Below, piece by piece: positions 22,689-33,089 of a stretch of DNA of 64,000 nucleotides. The DNA is from Carya illinoinensis. Lineage: Eukaryota > Streptophyta > Magnoliopsida > Fagales > Juglandaceae. Location of the stretch: the NCBI RefSeq assembly GCF_018687715.1, contig NC_056755.1:12149501-12213500 (forward strand). Reading direction: 5' to 3'. The notes below the pieces were generated by a model. That model saw nothing but the letters and a program-made list of their open reading frames with translations, had not been told where the DNA came from and did not search any database. The first letter of the stretch is position 1; every line of letters begins with the position of its first letter. Made by a program: the position numbers and the translations under genes.

Positions 22689-22776
22689 GTGCGGGATGCA
22701 GGTAATCTTTTGACTAGAGCAGGCTTCAGCCTTCCAAGTGTTGATGTTGATGAACATATTGTTAAATATCCAAGTG
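22689..22776 (+). pseudogene. Captured exon of an NDUFAF5/At1g22800-type methyltransferase gene
   Basis: An 88-nt exon with a good acceptor (TTGTTTAG|GTG) and donor (AGTG|GTAATT) encodes [20 protein letters not shown] and then DEHIVKYPS. This matches the conserved segment of the plant SAM-dependent methyltransferase related to mitochondrial complex I assembly factor NDUFAF5. Only this exon with intron flanks is present, and it lies in the MULE on the opposite strand to the transposase gene. That is what Pack-MULE-type gene-fragment capture leaves. It is not functional alone. The family assignment is from memory of the conserved segment. Confidence 0.7.
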
Positions 22777-24056
22777 GTAATTATTTTCCTTTCTCATCTT
22801 TTGATGTATGTTTTCATGATACGAACAAAAGGTTATTGTTGGTTTGCCAATTCAGTAGTCTAGATACTGGTGTTCACCAAAATACCTCTCATTTGATATG
22901 AGCCACAACTGTCAAATTCATTACAGAGCCTCAAAAACGTTACAAATTAATAACAGAGCCTCAAACTTCTGTGACCCTCAATTTCATTACAAATTCTAAG
23001 GAAAAGCCTAACAATAATGCTAGATACATCCCCGGTTAAAGTGCAGTTTACTGAATAATGATATATACAATCTTCAAATATACAAGATTCAATTATTCAA
23101 AAAAAAAAATTATATATATATATATATACAAGATTCAAATAGGTTTTTTACAAAAGACTTACGCAAACCTGACATATTTCGAGCTTATCCCTCTCATTAT
23201 TCATCTATAAATACTCGAAACAGGTTAACAAAATAAAAAATTAAAGCGAAAAATGACTATGAATGGCCTTCAATTTCATATTTGATAGCATGAAAAGCAA
23301 GAAATTAAGTTCATGGATAGATAGACAGAGAATGTGCATTTCTACAATCGATTGCACACAAGCAATCTGCAAGGAGCTTCCATATATATCATTACCGGGA
23401 TACAAATCAAACAATCCTCGATTACAAATTTAGAGGAAATTTTAAATAGAATTTTTTAAGATTAATACATCGATTCAAAATCAAGTCTCGTTAAAATAAC
23501 TGATGCTATCAAGTTTAATCTTTCCAAATTGTTTTTTGGACTAAAGAAAACTAACTTAATCAAAATAAATAATTAATTAATTAAGTCGGAATTTTCCTTG
23601 TGGGTATACTTAATTTTTAAAACTTGGAGATGCCATTCATACAAGTGCACGAATATGTATCTACTTTTATACGATGTTCTTACTTATCCTGGATTGTAGT
23701 AGCATTGTACCATGATGGACCTTGCAGGAAAAAATACTCAAAACATTAACCTTTTTTTTTTTTTGGCCTTTTATCCGAAGAATGATTGGTATATCTAGTT
23801 TGAAAGAGCTTAGAAAGAATATTATGCAGTTGATACTATCCTGTTAAACCAGAAAATGTGTAACAACAACTAAAAACCAGTTAAAACCGTTCTCTTACCC
23901 ACAAATGCAGATGAAACAACAGGCTAAAAAGCAGTTCAACCTCCTCGGCAACGTCTGCGAGCTTGGGGTTTTCAGATCCTGCACAGTTTTCTTCACCGTT
24001 CTCTTACTTATTCACAAATACAGATGACTGCACAGATGAATGAAGGGTTCAGCTTG
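22777..24056. other. MULE interior, right part, no gene recognised
   Basis: AT-rich sequence with a TA repeat at 23,110-23,130 and no sustained coding frame. It may include the remainder of the captured intron directly after 22,776. Confidence 0.45.
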
Positions 24057-24119
24057 TCGGCGATGGGAGCTTCCGGTTCGGCGATGGGAGCTTCCGGTTC
24101 GGCGATGGGAGCTTCCGGT
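24057..24119. repeat. Three perfect 21-bp tandem repeats
   Basis: The unit TCGGCGATGGGAGCTTCCGG plus T is repeated three times without change. GC-rich, near the MULE right end. Confidence 0.95.
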
Positions 24120-24191
24120 TTGGCCTCTCCCCACTTCTCTTCAAACTTACCTCAAAAATGTCTAATCCCGCGTTCTCTGCTTTCTTCAGCC

Positions 24192-24199
<8 letters not shown>

Positions 24200-24243
<44 letters not shown>
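24200..24243. repeat. Poly(T) tract
   Basis: About 44 consecutive T. Length is likely unstable and prone to sequencing error. Confidence 0.95.
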
Positions 24244-24247
24244 CGGC

Positions 24248-24269
24248 TGACGTGGCAGTTGCCACGTCA
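24248..24269. promoter_or_regulatory. Perfect 10-bp-arm palindrome with ABRE/G-box-like cores
   Basis: TGACGTGGCA, a 2-bp centre, then TGCCACGTCA. Each arm contains an ACGT core of the bZIP-binding type. The GACGTGGC word also appears within both MULE terminal repeats, so it may be an element-encoded protein or host bZIP site. Function unproven. Confidence 0.6.
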
Positions 24270-25103
24270 TTCACGGGGACGCGGCGGGGTTACGCCCCGG
24301 TGGTATGTAGCATAATTGTTTTCTCTTCTTTCTGATTCTCTACTTCCCACGTTTTCACTTTTTCCACAAAGCATCTGATTTGAATTTCTCCTCCCCACGT
24401 TTCCACGATTCAGTACCCCTCCGACGGTGTTGCAGTACGTCTCTACAGTCTTTCACAGAACTCCAATCGACCAAGGAAAGTCAAATGGCATGTTTGCTTT
24501 GATGAAGCAGCGGTTATAAAAACTCTCTAAACCAAAAAAATACGATCTAGGAGAATACAAGCCCCTAGAATTTAAAAAAAAAAATTAACAAATCAAAGCA
24601 AGGGAAAGCACACCAAGGAGTTAAAAACTGGAAAAAGTTGCCTAGAGTGATGATTACGTGTTAGATCTAGTGCGGTCATCAGCATTTTTAAATCCCTTTA
24701 CTTGTTGGAATCCCTTCAACACTGGGATATTTTTCACTCTTTCGATTAGAATTTCCTTCTGTTTTGTTTTTGACCGGATTCCATATTTTCCTCTGTGTTT
24801 CATTTAATTTTTCTTTCTGTTTCTTCCACCGATTGCTATTCTATTTTTTCAGTCTGAGATTGCGACTTTATTGTCACTGGGTTTGCACGGCTTCTCTTTG
24901 CAGCGAATGTTCTCGCTTAATCCGACGAAGGAGAGCAGAGTCGACGAGAAGAGAAAAATGAATCGGTTTTAAGAGGGGAAAAGAAGAATTCGGAAGAAGA
25001 AGGGGGGAGAGCAAAGAAACTCACAGAGGAGGAGGGAGGGGAGGGGGGAGCAGAGGAACTCGATTCTCTTTTGGGATTAGACCGTTTTCAAATAAACCGG
25101 GTT

Positions 25104-25163
25104 TGCCACATCATTAAAGTGTGTGGTGTATGTGCCCAAACCGGCCTACGAGTAGAATTTCTC
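25104..25163 (-). repeat. MULE right terminal inverted repeat
   Basis: Read inverted: GAGAAATTCTACTCGT, then ACACCACACAC, then GATGTGGC, matching the left terminus word for word with substitutions. Confidence 0.8.
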
Positions 25164-25172
25164 ATTAATAAA
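25164..25172. repeat. Right target-site duplication of the MULE
   Basis: ATTAATAAA, identical to 15,284-15,292. Confidence 0.88.
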
Positions 25173-26494
25173 TTTCGTAAATTCATAAATTGACATAACT
25201 ATATATGATGTTATAGATCTATTTTATAATAATAAAATAACTTTATAATCAAACGTACTACATACATTTAGTAACTCACATCTATTTCTTAGTTTAATAT
25301 ATATATAACTCTATTGAGTGCCGCGTGGGGGAGAAAAAAAAATAAATCGCCATTTTTTTTCCTTTTTAATCCCTCACTTTCTCATTTTCTCCCTGTTTGG
25401 TCCTTTAACGTATTCTCATGGCAAAAACCATAAACCTCCAGGCCTCAAGCACACCACAATAAACCACCGTAGCAAGTTGCCAACCTCAATGTTATGGAAG
25501 ATTTATTCTTACCGTGTTGAACCTGTTCTTCAACTTAGATCTAGATTAACAACACGATAGAAGGGAAAAAAAAAAAAAAAATCTTAGGCTGCCGTTCAGA
25601 TTCAAATCCCATCGAGAGAAAAGAAATGAGACAAAAAAATCTAAAACCACACCTAGAAGAAAGAACAAAAAATTTCACATCCAACCAATCGAGAAACCCA
25701 ACAAAAAAAAGCTCCATTTTGACAAACAGAAATCCAATAACCAAATTTCCATCCAACAAAGAAAAATTGGAGAAGAAAAATCCAAAAAATAGAGAAATGA
25801 AATAAATAAAAAATCTACACACAATCGCTGTCTTTGTTTAGGGGATGCTCCTCATCTTCGTCGGCATTGTTGTTGTCGAAGGGCTTCTATTTGTGATTTT
25901 GGTGTTTGTCAGGCTGAGAGGAGGGGCACACGGTCGTCTCTAGGATCATGACGAGGGTTGCAGCTTCTGATACGGTTCCTGTACCTCCCCATTGTTGTAG
26001 ATTTTCTCACTCTTGCTCACGATTAAAAGATGACTTAGAAACCCTAGGTGGTGCAAGGCAGTCCCATGGCTATTAGTTGGTGGCTGGCAGTGAAGTTTGG
26101 ACAGTACTTTGTGGGTGGTGGCGACCAAGAGACGGGAGAAACGGAGAAACAAAGAGGGAGAGAGAAGGGGGTCTGGGTTGAGAGAGAGAATTTAGGAGGG
26201 AGGGAGTCGAGAACGTGAGAGAAGATTTGTGTGTGTGCTCTGAAATTATTCAAGGGAATAACATCGCTGAACTCAAGCTTGCTCCCCTCCTATCAACCTG
26301 CTAACACACTTGCTCATCCTGATAACACATCACATCACCATACTGTATATCTATTCTATTATGTAAAAGCCAACAAATGAGGAGTCAGTTCAGTCCTCTA
26401 AGAACCAAATCATCGAGAAGAACTAAGACTATACTCAGTCAGATTTGGATGAAATCGATAAGACCCAAATCAGAAATCCCCAGTCAAATAGAGA
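25173..26494. other. Intergenic spacer between MULE and copy B
   Basis: Mixed-composition sequence with no recognisable gene. Purine-rich GAGAGAGGGAG stretches at 26,140-26,220 resemble an antisense 5' leader (CT-rich on the minus strand). Open frames are short and match no family known to me. Confidence 0.5.
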
Positions 26495-27083
26495 CAAAAT
26501 GTTAAAATTCGAATAAAACAAACCAATTAGAAGGAGAAAATTGGACAACGAGAAAAATAGAGGGATAAAATTGGGGGGGGGGGGGGGGGGGGTGTTCAAA
26601 ACTTAGTCCATGTACAATTTTTATCACAAATAGCCTATAATCTTTTTTTTTTCTTGCAAATTGATGAATAATTCTTCGTAAAATTTTAATGAAATAAAAT
26701 ATTTCTTCAGAAAATAAAATTTATGTTGGGCATCATTTTGTTATTATTTTACATATTTTACATATTTTAATCCCACACTATATACTTTACATATTTTAAT
26801 ATTATTTTTTATTTTATTTTAGTATTGTTAAATTAATTGAGTTGTTTTACTTATCATCCATACACCACATATTTGTTATAAGAAATATAAAAAATAAAAA
26901 TAAACTATGTGTAGTGTGTAATGTGTAGAGATAATAAGTAGAATGATTCTATATTAATATCGAAATGAAGGTTTTACAATGAAGGATGGACTTAAAGTAA
27001 GCACGAGAAATTGACAATGCATAGGTGTACAAATAAAATTATAACTTGATTAGAAGTTAAAGTGAGGTTGTTGCAGACGTACT
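26495..27083. repeat. Left flank of Copia copy B (segmental duplication)
   Basis: Matches 1-581. Differences include a 20-G run at 26,573-26,592 where copy A has AGGGGGG, and an indel in the GTGTAATGTGTAGA region. Ends with target duplication GTACT at 27,079-27,083. Confidence 0.8.
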
Positions 27084-27259
27084 TATTAGCACAATATCTT
27101 TTGTTTTACCTAAGTCATAAAATATTCTAGAATAGGTTTACATTTCTATTATTTTTGATACCCTTGTAACTGATTTGATTCTCTTGTAAAGTGTATAAAT
27201 ATACATAGCCACTACATAGTAAATACAATAAGAAATTTAGGAATGCAGTGCCTCTAACA
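27084..27259 (+). repeat. 5' LTR of Copia copy B
   Basis: 176 bp, TATTAGCAC to CTCTAACA, same length as the copy A 5' LTR. Confidence 0.87.
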
Positions 27260-27290
27260 TGGTATCAGAGTTACTCGACTAATAGTCTCC

Positions 27291-28340
27291 TTGATCCATT
27301 GCTACGCATGTTTCTTCCTCCCTTCTACAGCCACCTTCCTCCATTATTTTTCATTCTCACACGTAATCACCATTAAACTCACAACTGAAAATTTTCTCCT
27401 TTGGAAGGTTCAGATCTCTACATACCTTAGAGGACAAGGTCACTATGGATATGTAGATGGAACCATTCCTTGCCCTAACCGATTCCTAACCTCTGGAACA
27501 GAGACTCCTCCCAAAACAAACCCAAAATTTCTTACCTGGACAAGAACTGACCAGCTTGTACTCAGTGTTCTCTTCTCCTCCTTCTCTGATTCAATTGTTG
27601 GTCATATTTTACAGCAACTACTACTCGTGCTCTCGAGGACTCTCTTCATACTATTTTTGCTTCACACTCTCAAGCAAAGGAGTTCCAAGTCCGTTTTCAA
27701 CTCAATCTCTGACTACTTTGGCAAGGTTTGCCATCTTAATGATACACTTGCTGCCACTAGCAACCAATTTCCATACAAGGAATTTGTTACCCACTTGCTC
27801 GTTGGTCTTGGACCAGCTTACGAGTCATTCATAACCTCCATTACCACTAAATCTGACTCCCTTTCTTCAAATGAATTCTATCAATTACTTTTGATTCATG
27901 AAAGTCGACTCTCTCATTCCCTCAAATCACATTCTAAGTTTTCTGCTAACTATAGATCTTACGGAGGCCATGATCAGATAGGTCATGGTCCCTCTCGCGG
28001 TTGTCGATAGGGCCAAAGTAGAGGAAGATTTACTGGGTGTGGTGGTGGTCGCTCTCCTTCTAGTTCCTTTCCTTAAACACCTGGTATCCAACAACCAACA
28101 TGTCAAGTTTTCCAAAAACAAGGCCATGTTGCCCTACAGTGTCATCATAGATTTGACCACTCATACCAACTAGACCCTCCACAGTCCTCTCTGCCCATTT
28201 TACCACACCCAGCTCATACATTGACTCTCAATCATTCGCTGCCCAGTTTACCACATCCAACTCCTACTCTGACCTAACTTGGTACCCTGACTCTGGTGGC
28301 ACCCACCACCTTACCCATGATCTCAGCAACTCAACATATC
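27291..28340 (+). pseudogene. Copia gag and protease region, copy B (broken)
   Basis: One long frame (27,291-28,010) carries most of gag: TTENFLLWKVQISTYLRGQG near the start, then FSDSIVGHILQQLL, ending at a stop at about 28,008. A frame change leads to a zinc-knuckle remnant (about 28,100-28,150) and the protease start with DSG near 28,290. A frameshift at about 27,635-27,700 displaces the middle of gag. Confidence 0.8.
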
Positions 28341-28659
28341 CAGTGAACCCTACTCTGGTAAGGACATAGTACGCATCGGTAATGGATCGTGCCTCCCCAT
28401 TCAGAATACATCTCTTATATTAAACTCTTTTTTCTTTCAATTACGTTATCTTTTTCATGTACCTGATATCTCTAAAAACCTTGTCTCTGTTCTTCAATTT
28501 TGTCTTCATAACTCAAGTTTCTTTGAGTTTCATGCCACCCATTTCATTGTGAAGGACACTCAAATAGGGAAATGCCTCCTCACCGGACCCACCCGTAATG
28601 GGCTTTATGTGTTCCCTCTAGCAATAAACTCATCGTCCTCTTCCTTAGTCTCCACTCAT

Positions 28660-29430
28660 TTTGGCTAGTGAACTTCTTTTTCCTAATGGCATCAACGCCT
28701 TGGCTACCCATCACTCGAAACTATCTCCAAAGTGGTGCACTCCAGTTGTTTGCCTGTTTTACCAAAACACTCTACTTCAAAATGCTCTACGTGTCCTCTT
28801 GTGAAGAGCCATCAGCTTCCATATGTATCACATGGGCCTAATTCTACTCGGCCCTTACAGATAGTTAGTGCTTCTTTGTGGGGCCCATCTCGTGTTATTT
28901 CCAACAATGGCTATAGCTACTATGTTTCTTTTATAGATAATTTCACTCGTTACACATGGTTCTTCCCATTAAAATTAAAATCCAATGTTCAACAAATTTT
29001 CACTACCTTTCTATCATTTATTGAACAGCTTTTCAATACTAAATTACTTACTTTTCAAACTGATGGTGCGGTCGAATATAAGCCCATGACCTCACAATGC
29101 ATCAAACTTAGTATTAATCACCAATTCTCATGTCCGTATGCCCATTAACAAAATGGACTAGTAGAACGAAAACATTGACATATTGTAGAAATTGAGCTTG
29201 CTCTACTAGCCCATTCTTCTCTTTCCCTCTCCTTTTGGGTTGAAGCCTTTGAAACATCTGTTTATTTAATTAATTTGCTTCCTTCAAAAATCTTAAACAA
29301 CAAATCCCCACACTTCAAAGTCTATAATAGAGATCCGGACTACACCTTTCTAAAAGTCTTTGAGTGTCAATGTTGGCCCAACCTTTGTCCTTATAACAAA
29401 CACAAATTAAATTATGATCAATTTCTTGTA
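28660..29430 (+). pseudogene. Copia integrase region, copy B (broken)
   Basis: Contains the CSTCPLVKSHQLPY zinc-binding remnant, the rve start (SLWGPSRVISNNGYSYYVSF) and DGAVEYKP. In-frame stops at about 29,145 and 29,175 fall around the HxQNGLVERKH segment. The acidic D of the first catalytic segment appears changed (ADLWGP in copy A, ASLWGP here). Confidence 0.78.
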
Positions 29431-29950
29431 TTTTTCTGGGCTACAGTCCCACCCATAAGGGCTACAAATGTTTTGAACCCATCTCCAAATGCATCTACAT
29501 CTCAAGAGATGTCCTCTTTGATGAGGCTTCTATTCCTACTCCACTGATAAGTCCAGCACCAATTCCACGGTCCAAGCCCAAACTCACATTTTTCTTCCTC
29601 TTTTTCATTCTTCTATTCTCGGCCCAGGCCCAAGTCTAGGCCCACGATCTGCTCATCAGCCCTCCCCTATTATCTCACCACGTCCTGTTACCTCATAAAA
29701 ACCTATCTCATCTTCGATTTCTTCCCCTGTCTCCTCAAAAAACCCTAACTCATCTCCAGTCGCCACCATGAATTCTCTCCCTATCTCATCTCCTTCCCAA
29801 CCGAATCCCCACACAAATAGGCCTCTCTCTACCTCTCTAATTCCTCCTCAATCTCCTATCATCACTTGGAGTCACACCAACTCTTTGCATCCTCGACACA
29901 CTGCCGATGGTATGGTCTCTTACCCGTAGCATCACTGTCTTAGCACCACC

Positions 29951-31480
29951 GTGGTGGTTCTAGATGAACCCTCCATCTTCACCGTTGCCTCTAAGTACCC
30001 TAATTGGTATGATGCTATGTCTCATGAATTTAATGCTTTGATTAGTACGAATACATGGACTCTAGTATCTCCTCATCCTTCCTTTAACTTTGTTGGCTAT
30101 CTTTGGGTATATAAAACTAAGTTGAACTCTGATGGGTCTTTTGCTAGAAGAAAAGCTCAATTAGTAGCCAAGGGCTACCACCAACAGTTTAGCTTAGACC
30201 ATGGTGATACGTTCAGTCTAGTCGTTAAATCGACTACTATTCTACTGATTCTCTCTATTGCAGTTAACATGGTTGGCCTTTATGCCAAATTGATATTCAA
30301 AATGTATTTTTACATTATTATCTGACTGACACAATTTTCATGCAGTAGCCTCAAGGCTTTATCAATCTTAAGTTTTCACATTATGTGCATAAACTCAACA
30401 AGGCCATTCATGGCCTTAAACAGGCTCCCCAAGCTTGGTTTGCACAGTTAAGTACTTGGCTTACTGGGTATGGCTTCTCTGCTTCGCAAGCAAATCCCTT
30501 CTTGTTTATTTTGAATAATGGTGACTTACATATTTTTCAGTTGATTTATGTTGATGATATGGTCATTACATCATCTAAACTTGAAGCCATCGATTCTCTC
30601 ATATCTAAACTAGCCAATGCTTTTCTTGTCAAAGACCTTGGTAGATTGTCATACTTTCTTGGGATTGAAATTGATTATTCAGATTCTGGCATTTTCTTAT
30701 CTCAAAGAAAGTATATTAAGGATTTGATGACCCAAAGCAATATGCTTAATGCCTAACCTATGTCATCTCCTATGGTAATTTCTCTTATGCTGTCTCAGTT
30801 TGATGCTCTTGAATTTCGTGATCCTACCTTATTTAGAATATTGTAGGTGGATTACAATATATGTCCATGACTCAGCTTGACATAGCTTTTATTGTGAACA
30901 AAGTATGTTAGTTTATGCGCTTTCGTAAAGTGCCTCATTGGTCTGCTGTTAAAAAAGAATCCTTCGATACCTCAAGACCACACTCAACCATGGACTATTT
31001 TTTAAATTAGTCTCCAAGTTCACTCTTCAGGCCTATACAGATGCTGATTTGGCAGGTTGCCACGATTACAGACGATCTACTGGTGGGTCCTGCATGTTTC
31101 TTGGTCAGCATCTTATTGCTTGGAACTCTAAGAAACAAAAGACAATGGCCAGATCCAGCACTGAAGAAGAGTACAAGTCCCTTGCCTCTACAGCTATTGA
31201 GTTCATTTGGCTCCAAACTATGCTTCGAAAACTTGGCATCTTCCTCTCACAACCACCAATTCTATGGTGTGTGACATCATCTGGGCAACATATCTTTCAG
31301 CAAATCTAGTCTACCATTTTAGAACAAAAAACATGGATATAGACTATCATTTTGTATGTGATAGAGTAGTTGCAAATACTCTCAAAGTTTCTTTTTGTTC
31401 ATCCAAGGATCAGCTAGCTTATATACTCACTAAACCACTTGTTTCAAATAGATTTATTAGTTTTGGAATGAGTCTCACTG
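29951..31480 (+). pseudogene. Copia reverse transcriptase and RNase H, copy B (broken)
   Basis: RVT_2 from WYDAMSHEFNAL (about 30,005) through LNKAIHGLKQAPQAWFAQL (about 30,390) to YVDDM (about 30,548). A stop and frameshift at about 30,320 and a stop at 30,754 split it. RNase H words (SSTEEEYKSLASTA, with D-to-E change in the TDAEY motif) lie near 31,160. Confidence 0.85.
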
Positions 31481-31511
31481 TTGTAAATACCCCACTAAAC
31501 TCGAGGGGGCG

Positions 31512-31690
31512 TATTAGCAAAATATCTTCTATTTTACCTAAGTCATAGAATATTCTAGAATAGGTTTACATTTTTGTTATTTTTTATACCGTTGTAACTG
31601 ATTTAATTCTCTTGTAAAGTGTATAAATATACGCAGCCACTAGGTAGTAAATACAATGAGGAATTCGAGAATGTAGTACTGCCTCTGATA
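31512..31690 (+). repeat. 3' LTR of Copia copy B
   Basis: 179 bp, preceded by TCGAGGGGGCG and followed by GTACT. Confidence 0.87.
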
Positions 31691-31899
31691 GTACTAAACT
31701 AAGTCACTAGTCTCTATGACCTGGAAAAACAGCAGCTTGCCTTGTATTTCAAACAATGGGTCCACGTGCTATCGTATATGGTTTGTGCTTGTCGGAAGTC
31801 TTTGGTCTAGCCACTACAAGAAATTTAATTTTTAGGGATGAAATTTGTTAGGGACGAAATAATTTTCGTCCCTAAAACTACTTTTCAGAGACAAAATTT

Positions 31900-33080
31900 A
31901 AATTTCATCTCAAAACATGGAGAACCTTATAAATCCGTTCGAATTAATACATATTAGTTCAAACCAGAGATTCTGAGACGAATTAGATCGTCTCCAAAAA
32001 TCTAAACCGTTCAAACTAATAAAATTTAATTCAAACAGATAATTAATCTATTCTAATGCAAAATAATTAGTTCGAATGAGTATTACCTTGTTCGAACGGT
32101 ATTATTTAATTGAAAAGATATATTGTTAAAATTGTAATAATACATATTTTTTATATTAATTTTTTATCAGTTTCAAAGTAAATAAAAATGTCTATATATT
32201 ATATATTATGATTTACAATGAATTAAAATATTTACGAATTCATAAATTAATTTTATGTAATTAATTTAAAAATATTTTAGTTAAATAAATATGATTTTAA
32301 AGATAGTGTCATTTTTTCAATTATCGTGAACATTAAGTATAATGAGAATAAAATATAATTAACAATAAAGAGGTTAGCAAACACTAAAAATAAAAACCAT
32401 ATATTAATTACATCCCAAAAAGAGTTAGACGTTCTATACAACAAAAAAAAAAGTAAAATAATAACTAACAATATCTATTTATTAAGTAAATCAAAATCCT
32501 CCCGTAAGGTATGTAAGCGTCCTTCCAGGTCCTTAAACTTCTCCATGATTTGTTGAATGAAGTCCCTCAATATAAATAACAATAAGGGCTGCCAAATATC
32601 ATCTTTAGTTCGAATGATTAAAATTCAATTTGAATAGCCGAAAATTTCATTCGAATGACGTTAAAGTCCATTCGAATAGAATTTAAAGTCATTCAAATGA
32701 ACTTCTATTCCATTCGAATGACAATAAATTCCATTCGAATGGTCTTGAATTTCATTCAAATGGAATTTAGGTTCATTTGAATGGAACTGAGTCAAACAGA
32801 CATGGCTGAGTCGACTTAGTCCCAAATCTACAAACTAGTTTTTCACCATAATCCAAGATTTTAATCGGTAGAAATGATTTAGGAGTAAAACCCCATCATT
32901 TCTACCGATTACTTTTGTGTCATTTGGCCCCAAAACAACAAAATAGGGTCGGAGAAGAAATTGTATCGCAGCATATATAACATAATTTTGTTCGAATGGA
33001 AATGGTATAAGTTCGAACGGAAAGGGTATAAGTTCGAATGAATTATATAATAATTCATAATATATATATATATATATATA
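31900..33080. repeat. Subterminal palindrome array, outer CACTA left side
   Basis: Many copies of CATTCGAATG and its variants (GTTCGAACG, CATTCAAATG), densest at 32,630-32,790 at roughly 20-35 bp spacing, in both orientations because the word is self-complementary. CACTA elements carry such subterminal repeats as binding sites for their TNPA-type protein. Confidence 0.75.
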
Positions 33081-33089
33081 TAAGTACAA

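Larger units (their letters stand above)
15293..25163. mobile_element. Complete Mutator-like element (MULE) carrying FAR1-type transposase and GRF-zinc-finger genes
   Basis: 9,871 bp. The left terminus GAGAAAGTCTACTCAT and inverted right terminus GAGAAATTCTACTCGT start imperfect inverted repeats of about 55-60 bp that share an inner ACACCACACAC and a GA(C/T)GTGGC word. It is bounded by perfect 9-bp duplications ATTAATAAA. Inside, from left: a pyrimidine-rich minisatellite (15.6-15.86 kb); a two-exon GRF-zinc-finger gene on plus (17.14-17.75 kb); a six-exon FAR1/FHY3-type transposase gene on minus (18.92-22.15 kb); a minisatellite (22.4 kb); a captured methyltransferase-like exon (22.69 kb); and GC-rich tandem repeats before the right end. 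The genes converge, as mudrA and mudrB do in MuDR. Both frames look intact, so this may be an autonomous or recently autonomous element. Whether it is expressed cannot be seen from sequence. Confidence 0.85.
27084..31690 (+). mobile_element. Decayed Ty1/Copia LTR retrotransposon, copy B
   Basis: About 4.6 kb, the duplicate of the element at 582-5,120. 5' LTR 27,084-27,259, primer-binding site from 27,260, 3' LTR 31,512-31,690. Perfect 5-bp target duplication GTACT at 27,079-27,083 and 31,691-31,695. The polyprotein is broken, but at different points from copy A in places: gag is open for longer (27,291-28,010) and protease keeps DSG (WYPDSGGTHHLTHD). Confidence 0.93.

Noticed and set aside
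32640..32790. CRISPR-like regularly spaced repeats
   Set aside because: Short self-complementary CATTCGAATG words in a plant CACTA subterminal region; spacing varies and the context is eukaryotic.
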